Below are positions 57,201 through 64,000 of a DNA stretch of 64,000 nt, one piece after another (positions within the stretch are counted from its first letter, which is position 1; the number at the start of each line of letters is the position of its first letter). A program made the position numbers and the translations under genes. The notes beneath the pieces were generated by a model that worked only from the letters and a program-made list of their open reading frames with translations, was not told the DNA's origin and searched no databases. Source of the stretch: Aquilaria yunnanensis (taxonomy: Eukaryota > Streptophyta > Magnoliopsida > Malvales > Thymelaeaceae); contig CM077593.1 of assembly GCA_039654915.1 (NCBI GenBank), forward strand, positions 117,855,413 through 117,919,412, in the 5' to 3' direction.

Positions 57201-58420
57201 TTCATCAACTCGATGTCAACAATGCCTTTCTACAAGGTCATCTCTCTGAAGATGTTTTCATGGCCCAACCACCAGGTTTTATTGATCGTAATAATCTCAC
57301 ACATGTATACAAGTTACACAAGGCTATATACGGTTTCAAACAAGCACCACGGGCCTGGTACCATGAGCTAAGGCAATTTCTTATAGCCTCTGGGTTTACA
57401 AACTCTCATGCGGACACATCACTTTTTGTCCTCAACATCAACGGTAATCTAGTCTATCTCCTTGTGTATGTTCATGACATAATTATTATAGGAAATAATG
57501 CCACTATAGTTCAACGGTTCATTGCTCTTCTCGACAAAATATTCTCCATCAAAGATCTTGGTGATTTGACTTACTTTCTTGGTGTTGAAGTTGTAACTAC
57601 TCCCACTGGTTTACTTCTCACTCAGCGCAAATACATCACAAACCTCCTCGCTCACACAAATATGACAGGAGCCAAACCTGTCACCACTCCACTTGCCACT
57701 AAGCCAACACTTACAGCTTTCTTCAGCACTGCTTTGCCAGATCCTTCTGAATACAGAACAATAGTTGGAAGCCTCCAATACTTATGCCTCACTCACCTTG
57801 ATATTGCCTGTGTTGTTAATAAGTTGTCTCAATTTATGCATTGACCTTCTACTGATCATTAGAATGCTGTCAAGCGCCTACTTCGCTATCTCTCAGGTAC
57901 AGCTGATCATGGTCTTCCCTTGCATCATGACACCTCTCTATCTCTTCATGTCTTCTCTGATGCTGACTGGGCCGGTAATAAGGATGACTACACCTCCACC
58001 AGTGCTTACATTGTTTACCTCGATTGCAATCCCATCTCTTGGTCCTCCAAGAAACAACGTACGGTTGCCCGCTCCTCCACTGAAGCTGAATATCATGCTG
58101 TTGCTTCTACAGCTGCTGAGCTATGTTGGATTTGTTCTCTTCTAACTGAGCTTGGCATATGTCTTCCTGTTGCTCCAGTTATCTATTGTGACAACATTGG
58201 TGCAACCCATCTTTGTTCCAATCTAGTCTTCCATTCACGAATGAAGCATGTTGCAATTGATTATCATTTTATTCAGGATCAAGTACAAAGTGGAGCTCTG
58301 CATGTCACCCATGTTTCCCCAGAAGATCAACTAGCTAATGTCTTGACCAAACCTCTTCTACGCACTCGCTTTCAACTGTTAAAAATCAAGATTAGACTCT
58401 CTGATCGAGCTCCATCTTGA
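54217..58420 (+). pseudogene. Copia gag-pol polyprotein, broken
   Basis: The gag frame starts at ATG 54,217 and meets stops at 54,721 and 54,940. It continues with a zinc knuckle Cys-Gln-Gly-Cys-Gly-Ala-x-Gly-His (about 55,040-55,070) and the protease motif Phe-Asp-Ser-Gly-Ala-Ser (about 55,220). A frameshift lies near 55,300. The next frame has the GAG-pre-integrase motif Trp-His-Ser-Arg-Leu-Gly-His (about 55,620) and an integrase core (about 55,800-56,110). After a shift near 56,590 and a stop at about 56,963, the reverse transcriptase carries Tyr-Val-His-Asp (about 57,466) where Tyr-Val-Asp-Asp is required. RNase H (57,950-58,350) is in a further frame. The element cannot move by itself. 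Confidence 0.93.
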
Positions 58421-58427
58421 GGGGGCA

Positions 58428-58620
58428 TATTAGAGGAATTAAAGCTTTCCATTTATATGTCATACCTGTATTGACAACAAATCCCATAGATTAGGTATTT
58501 AGCTAAAATTAGAATATTTGATTTACTATTAATTGAGATTTGGTCATCAGCCCAATCTCTTGTACGTCTATATATCTCACCTTTTTTCCGTGAAATGACA
58601 TACAATCTACAATATCAACA
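58428..58620 (+). repeat. Copia 3' LTR
   Basis: 193 bp, the same start and end as the 5' LTR and about 10 substitutions from it. It is preceded by the polypurine tract and followed by the TSD TTTGT, after which the host sHSP 3' flank resumes. Confidence 0.95.
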
Positions 58621-58625
58621 TTTGT

Positions 58626-59500
58626 ATGTTTGAGGGGTGATGGTTTTGGTTTGGTCTGTCGTGTTCTGTAATTCCAAGTCTCGTCCTGTGACCTGACTTG
58701 TTAATAATAATCAAGTTTCTTGTTTATTTGATTCTTCCCTTGAAATCATTTGTTTTTTTTTTTTATCCATTTCCTTGTTTGGTTGAGAATATTATAACTC
58801 GACGATTACGGTGACGAAGTGATGGGACTAAGAGATTGCGAGTGGAAGGCAAATCCATTGATCATTCTGATCATCCGAGAACTCTTACCTAAGTTTCTTG
58901 ATTCTTAGTAGTGTGGGGAAAAAGTTATAGTCTGGTTTTCTGGTTGATATCTTAAAAACATGGCTCATGAATCCTAGTTTGTCTCTCTCTGGAATCTTTG
59001 TTCATGTCTGGCTTGCAAAAGCAGACCTAGGCTTCCAGTTCATCAGTTTGTTCGAATTGCTTAAAACTCTTAACCTATAAAGCCTCTAAATTTTGATCTG
59101 CTCGGAAGATATTGAAGCTCATTCGACTAAATAAGGTTGTTTTGGTGGATTTCTTAAATTATGCCTCGCCTAATCTCATCCATTGTAAGTGTTTTTGCTT
59201 TTGCTTTGAAGAGTGGGTCATTCCGGCCATCCAAAAAACGGGGTAATAAAATAAAACCAGAATTCCAATATTTCAACCCAAAAAGCCACGTGTGATCTGG
59301 GAAATTGAATTTCCCGCTACCGCCCTTTTTTTGAGGGATTTGTGAATCTGATTCAGTTTGGACCCTCCTTGGGCCTGCTCGTTGAGCTTTGAGAGTTTGT
59401 GCTCAGTGAGAGGGTTATGAGATCAGTGCTTGGGTGTAGGTAGTGTCGACCAGGTGCTTTGACTCATAAGTAGCAGAATGAGTCATGCTGGTACTCTGTA
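58626..59500. other. Resumed 3' flank of sHSP copy 2, then gene-free DNA
   Basis: 58,626-58,740 aligns with the 3' flank of sHSP copy 1 (GGTTTTGGT, CTGTCGTGTTCTGTA, TCTCGTCC, GACTTGTTAATAATAA-like). It is the continuation of the 3' UTR cut by the copia insertion. The rest holds no gene that I recognise. Confidence 0.55.
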
Positions 59501-59698
59501 ACGGGGCACCTTTATCTGTTTCTATAATAGATTAAAAACACAAGAAAAGCAAACCTGAAGACAGCAAAGTAAAAGAGAAACGCTCCAGATTCATATCACT
59601 GAAACAGTTTACAAACAAAGCTAAAGGAACTCTTCTAGTGCGAAAGAGTTGTACCTAAACTACAAGGAGAAACGGCACCTTAGAAGTTAGAACCCACA

Positions 59699-59989
59699 CT
59701 AGCGCTCCATCACAAACTCATCAAAATTCCAGTCTCTCACAATGTCCCTCCTCACGGCATGACTGCGGATGAGCCTTGGTGTATCGGTCATGCCACTGCC
59801 GCTTTGGATAGGGGCCACCTTGGATGTTGATATCGTAGATGATCTCGTAGCAGGAAGGGATGCCTTCCTCGCTAAGCAGCTAGAAATGGCAGAGCACCGC
59901 CCTTCATTGTCTGAACTTGAGACAGAGTAACTCCTAAAAGAGTGCGATGGACTTTCTACGCTATGACACACGAGACATGCTAGACTCAT
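59699..59989 (-). CDS. Small conserved plant protein of unknown function
   Basis: 96 residues from the ATG at 59,989. The N-terminus has Cys-x2-Cys (Cys-Leu-Val-Cys-His), then a Ser-rich segment with Phe-Arg-Ser-Tyr-Ser-Val-Ser-Ser-Ser-Asp-Asn-Glu-Gly-Arg-Cys. The C-terminus is charged: Thr-Pro-Arg-Leu-x-Arg-Ser-x-Ala-Val-Arg-Arg-Asp-x-Val-Arg-Asp-Trp-Asn-Phe-Asp-Glu. I associate this pattern with a family of short plant proteins but cannot name it or its function. It has no signal peptide or membrane span. Sites such as Thr-Pro could be phosphorylated. An acceptor-like TTGCAG 44 bp upstream suggests an intron in the 5' UTR reaching to about 62,353. Conservation is judged from memory. Confidence 0.7.
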   Translation of the reverse strand: MSLACLVCHSVESPSHSFRSYSVSSSDNEGRCSAISSCLARKASLPATRSSTISTSKVAPIQSGSGMTDTPRLIRSHAVRRDIVRDWNFDEFVMER

Positions 59990-60033
59990 GTTTCACCAAA
60001 AAGCACTAACAGCTCTGTATTTCTTCACTTACG

Positions 60034-62353
60034 CTGCAATAGTCAAAAAGAATGAAAATAAGCCACAAGCACAAGAATCCTCAATGTTCTGAAAGAAATA
60101 CAATATTATATCACAAAGATGTAAAAAACTCCTCATTGAACAATTTGAATCAACAGAAACAATAAATTTATGTAAAGAAGGTCCTTATCATGACAAGCAC
60201 AAGCAGAACCATTTAATCAAAGGTTAGCCTGCACATTAGCAACATCATCAGCATCAAGTAATCTCATGCTTCTTAGCAAGGGGTTTTCACCGTCATTATA
60301 GAACATTACCATAACTGAACGCCATGGGAATTCAGGATATCCACTTCAACTCAGCCACTCATTGGATTTATTAAGGTTTATGTTAAAAAAGGACACTTTA
60401 TTTGTGACGTGTGCGCGTGCACACACACACTGACACTTCCATTCAGTAATTTTAAAATTATGCCAAACAATCAAGTCTAAGCATGTGCCAAAATTGATTT
60501 TAAAAATAATGAGCACTATTGCCAATGACGGGATCCAGAAAGCTCCTCCAGACTGGAAACACAGGGCAGAAGTAGAATATCTTATGAAGAAAGAAGAACC
60601 ACACACTAAACTAGAGCATGCTTATCCAATTCAGCAATTCATTACATTTGGTGAATGAGGAACTGTCGTCAAGCATCAGTTGGTAAGATTCGGAAACTTT
60701 TTCATGTCCAGTATAACAAAATGACAAGTCTTGGCATCCCTTCCAACTCTCTTAGAAACCATAGATTTCGTCAGTATAGAGCCTCAAGCAGAGCATTGAT
60801 TGTGGCTCAAAGGAAACCTAACTAATAATCAACTGCATGAATACGAACAACACATGTATCTTGTTAAAGTAAAGTTAAGATCCTAAGTCCATCTGTTTGT
60901 TATTGATAAATTATTGTCTCCATCACATTCAACATAGCAGTGAAATTAAGACCTAGGAAAGCATTATCATCATAAAAGTGTATCGTAATGCCAACTATGT
61001 TGGGGTCAGCGGCATGAAGTTTATAGTGTCAAATAACTGTTTAAAGCTAATAAGGGTAGCAATGATAGAGAGCTTCCTGGCAGTTCGCAATTAAGAAGGT
61101 TGAGAAGCAGATTGCTGAAATCCTAGAAAGTGTTTTAGCAAGATAGGGAATATCATGCCTACAGGTCATCAAGTGTAACCATTCATTTATAAAACTCACA
61201 TGCATGGAAACATACAATCACAAATGGAAATTGGCAGCAATGAATGTTATTTACTATTAAGTCAGTTAAAACCTAATTTATTCTCAACCCTCTAACTCAT
61301 ACTATCAGTTTTACATGCATGCTCCATTGCTAGCGGGATACTTACTGAAAGAATAATGGGTGTTTATGTTTAATTAAACCAACAGGACTTTTTAACTTCT
61401 AGTTTTGGTAAGCAAACATAATTACGCCTTCAAGTGATTTTGTCACCATACTACACTATCATCTCAATTATTGGGCTCAGTTACGTTAAGGTCACATGTG
61501 AATGGTTAGAACTCCAAGTGATTTAACAGAACATGTGTTGGTTGCTATTAACCTCAGGTCTTAAGGACCATTAACAATTTTAGATCACAAAACGCGACAA
61601 AGTCCATGGACAGACTACTGCTTAAACGACAGCATCTATAAATGTACATAAGTTCTATCTGCAAAACGACAAAGCCTTCCATGTTCAGCCATATAACTCT
61701 ATGGATTATTGCTATTGTCATGCAGACCAAAAGAACCAAAAACATATTACTATAACAACTAGTTTGTTCCACGGGGAATGAGAGACAATCATTTCACCAA
61801 TAAATAACCCCACAACGCCAAACTAATGTTCCTTCTTATAGAATACGTGTCATTCATTTTCACAGCCTGGCTCATCCCTTGCCGAACTCAGACCGGCACT
61901 TGTTCATCTACGGATCATTTATCAAACTAAGCATGACGCTCATTCGTCTTAACTAACTTTACACTGTACAAGGCTTGATTCTTGTCACATTCTAGAAAGA
62001 CAAATCCTGCATAGATTCAGCGGTTTCAAACTACTTGCAGTACAAGAAGGGAATCCATCCAATTTCTCTCGAAACTCTCAGCAACCACACATCTTCAAGC
62101 CCATCAAATCCACACCACACACTACTCTATTACTCAAAAATAAGGAACCCAGATCAGCAACTTACTAAAGAATGCTAAAAACACACCAAGGAAACAAACA
62201 TATCCACAAATCCAAAGAGATTACTAGCTCAAACAAGAAAAGACCACAGAGAAGCACATGCAAATAAGCACAACAAAGATCTGAAATTAGCAATCCAATT
62301 GGAACACAGAAAGAAGCTGGGAGTGGATCCAGATGCGAAGGAAGTGAACAAAC
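60034..62353 (-). other. Probable 5' UTR intron of the small conserved gene
   Basis: On the minus strand a donor-like GAG|GTTTGT lies at 62,354/62,353 and an acceptor TATTGCAG ends at 60,034. The 2.3 kb between is T-rich on the minus strand and holds no coding signal or transposon termini, only a short CA repeat near 60,420-60,430. Exon 1 (about 62,354-62,470) is less AT-rich, with CT-rich sequence as in a plant leader. The model is inferred from splice consensus only. Confidence 0.4.
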
Positions 62354-62479
62354 CTCGAATTCCTTGGTTTCCTCTTGTTCTTGCTGGTGGATGTTGATTA
62401 TGGGATTTGAAGGAGGGGAAGTTGCGAGGAAGCGGTATTGGAAGGGAGGAAGGAGAAAGATCCGCGAAGAGAGGACTTG

Positions 62480-64000
62480 ATAGCTACTACTGGTAGTATA
62501 ATCATGTCACGAGGAGGAGTGGTTTAAGATTCTGTTAGCTTTGGCCCAGACCAGAGGCGTCTCCCACACGCGCTCCCTAGCAGGTGCTGGCAGCGACTCT
62601 TTCTCTCGCCAGGTCGGTTTCGCAACTTCTCGACTGGCCCTGCCGGGAGCAGAAATTGTTTATTTTGTAGGGTGGTTTCTAAAACAAAATCTTAACGTAA
62701 AATTACAAAAACCTGTCATGTAACCAAATCTTCGTTTTCTACCTCCTATTTTTTCTTTGGTGTGCTTAGCCCTCCTTTACATTGTCTGAGTATAACTTTT
62801 AAAACCTTAGTTTAAATTGTCAGATAATTATATTTTAGTAGTTTTAAAATTTTTAATATTTTCATAGTTAATTGACATTTAAAAAATATTAATTTACATT
62901 TATATCTAGAAAAATGTTTCTAAAAAATGTTAAAGATATTAAAATTGTTGAAAAATGATAGTGGTTATTGTATAATTTCAATTAATTTTTCATAATTTAT
63001 TGTCAAACAGTATAAAAGAAACAAAGAGCAAAGTATATGTTTTTGAAAATAAAGGCGGACAAAGTATGAGTTAGATCAAACCACAAGAATCATTGTAATT
63101 TTTCAAATCTTAATGAGTGAAAAATACAGTTTAGTCATTTTATTTCGCGACACTTTACTTTAGAAGCTGTGCATTATGCTACAAGAAAAGTAAAAAAAAT
63201 ATTTTTTATTAACTAGAAAATAATTGATAATTTAAAATATTAATTAAATTCAAAACTATTTTAGACTATTCAAAATTATTGAAAGACCGATAATATATAT
63301 TTAAATTAGAATTTGAAAATTTATTATTACGAACAAATATCGGACACAGGAAAAGAAATTATACACATAAGGTTAAGTTAGGATTTTGAAATAAAAAAGT
63401 TAAAAGTTATTTTTATCCCAACCTTTGGGATCGTTAGAACATAGGGAAATAAGAGGATGCTTTAAAAATATATATATATTGGCTACAAAAAAAAAAAGAG
63501 TATGTTTTGAAAAAGGAAGGGGGAAGTATATCTTCAAGTATATCTAATAAAATTTAATCTCAACTAAATTGCCATATACACCCTAATCATTTACATAAGT
63601 TAGGTTAATCTAATTGGTAAGAGGCTCGTGCGTTGAAACTTGAAATCAAAGTCTTCCCTTCATCAATATCCATAAGTAAGAAAAAGAGTATTGCTAGATT
63701 TATAAAACAATCCCATGAAAGTAAAATTTACAACGTAAATTGTGATTGGATGATTTGAACTTAGGGGACTTTTATATATAGTTTTCTATGTGTCTATCTC
63801 CAGTTGACCCATCGACCTAATACCTAATACAAGTAAAAAAGAATATCTCCGTGCACGCCTTTCAGGGTGTGAGAAATAGTTACGTTACCTCATTCCTTTA
63901 TAATATATCATGAATACCCTTTACCAGATATTCCTATAGAACATTTTCAGTAAAAAAAAGAAACAAAGAAGACCTTAGTTTTGTCTGCTAGTATAGATTT
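62480..64000. other. Gene-free AT-rich stretch
   Basis: The first 200 bp would be the promoter of the small conserved gene if its 5' UTR model is right. The remainder has no gene, no tRNA and no clear element termini. A weak tRNA-like word pair near 63,608-63,650 was not accepted as a SINE. Confidence 0.45.

Larger units (their letters stand above)
53924..58620 (+). mobile_element. Ty1/copia retrotransposon, decayed, in the sHSP copy 2 3' UTR region
   Basis: Two 193-bp LTRs (53,924-54,116 and 58,428-58,620) flank the element, and the 5-bp TSD TTTGT is intact on both sides (53,919-53,923 and 58,621-58,625). The LTRs begin TATTAG, not the usual TG, and end CAACA. They differ at about 10 positions, so the insertion is not recent. 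A primer site TGTTATCAGAGC (54,117-54,128), one mismatch from the tRNA-Met complement, follows the 5' LTR. A polypurine tract TTGAGGGGGCA precedes the 3' LTR. The order protease-integrase-RT-RNase H is that of copia. It lies in the same direction as the sHSP gene. Confidence 0.95.

Noticed and set aside
63605..63655. Possible third tRNA-like SINE
   Set aside because: An A-box-like TCTAATTGGTAAG is present but the B box is too degenerate.

Overview
This is plant nuclear DNA, almost certainly from a dicot. Coding genes are sparse, one has GT-AG introns, and plant-specific families are present: a G-type lectin receptor kinase, a GT47 exostosin and class I small heat shock proteins (sHSPs). The rest is AT-rich sequence packed with plant transposons and one endogenous caulimovirid. 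There are no bacterial features, CRISPR arrays or operons.

Layout. 1-7.7 kb holds no intact gene: SINE-like and tandem repeats, a decayed FAR1/MULE-type transposase (5.56-6.19 kb) and a Foldback-like element with an array of self-complementary units (6.4-7.26 kb). 7.8-14.8 kb is the gene island: a lectin receptor kinase (minus), endonuclease V (plus) and a three-exon exostosin-family glycosyltransferase (minus). From memory, the kinase and the exostosin resemble Arabidopsis At1g34300 and At1g34270, which would be a conserved gene neighbourhood. 14.9-36.5 kb is repeat-rich: an element with palindromic termini, two Tat-like Gypsy LTRs in opposite orientation, a 4.04-kb LTR nested in one of them with a CACCT target-site duplication (TSD) and itself carrying a small hAT-like element, a LINE tail, a MULE-like MITE, a 3.16-kb hAT element with an 8-bp TSD, a second MULE-like element and a Stowaway MITE.

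36.6-58.9 kb is the most interesting part. Two tandem-duplicated class I sHSP genes (36.8 and 53.3 kb, about 82% identical proteins) have been pushed apart by insertions. An almost complete endogenous caulimovirid of Florendovirus-like layout (45,253-53,154, coding on the minus strand) abuts the second sHSP promoter. Comparison with the paralogue places its breakpoint inside a heat shock element. The integrant is longer than one genome (a 7,631-bp unit plus a 271-bp identical terminal repeat). It keeps movement, coat, protease, reverse transcriptase and RNase H regions in one frame, broken by a single TGA, plus an intact 410-codon second ORF. A Ty1/copia element with 193-bp LTRs and a TTTGT TSD sits in the 3' UTR region of the same sHSP gene, so that gene is boxed in on both sides.

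58.6-64 kb carries a small conserved plant gene of unknown function (59,699-59,989, minus), probably with a 2.3-kb intron in its 5' UTR, followed by gene-free AT-rich DNA.
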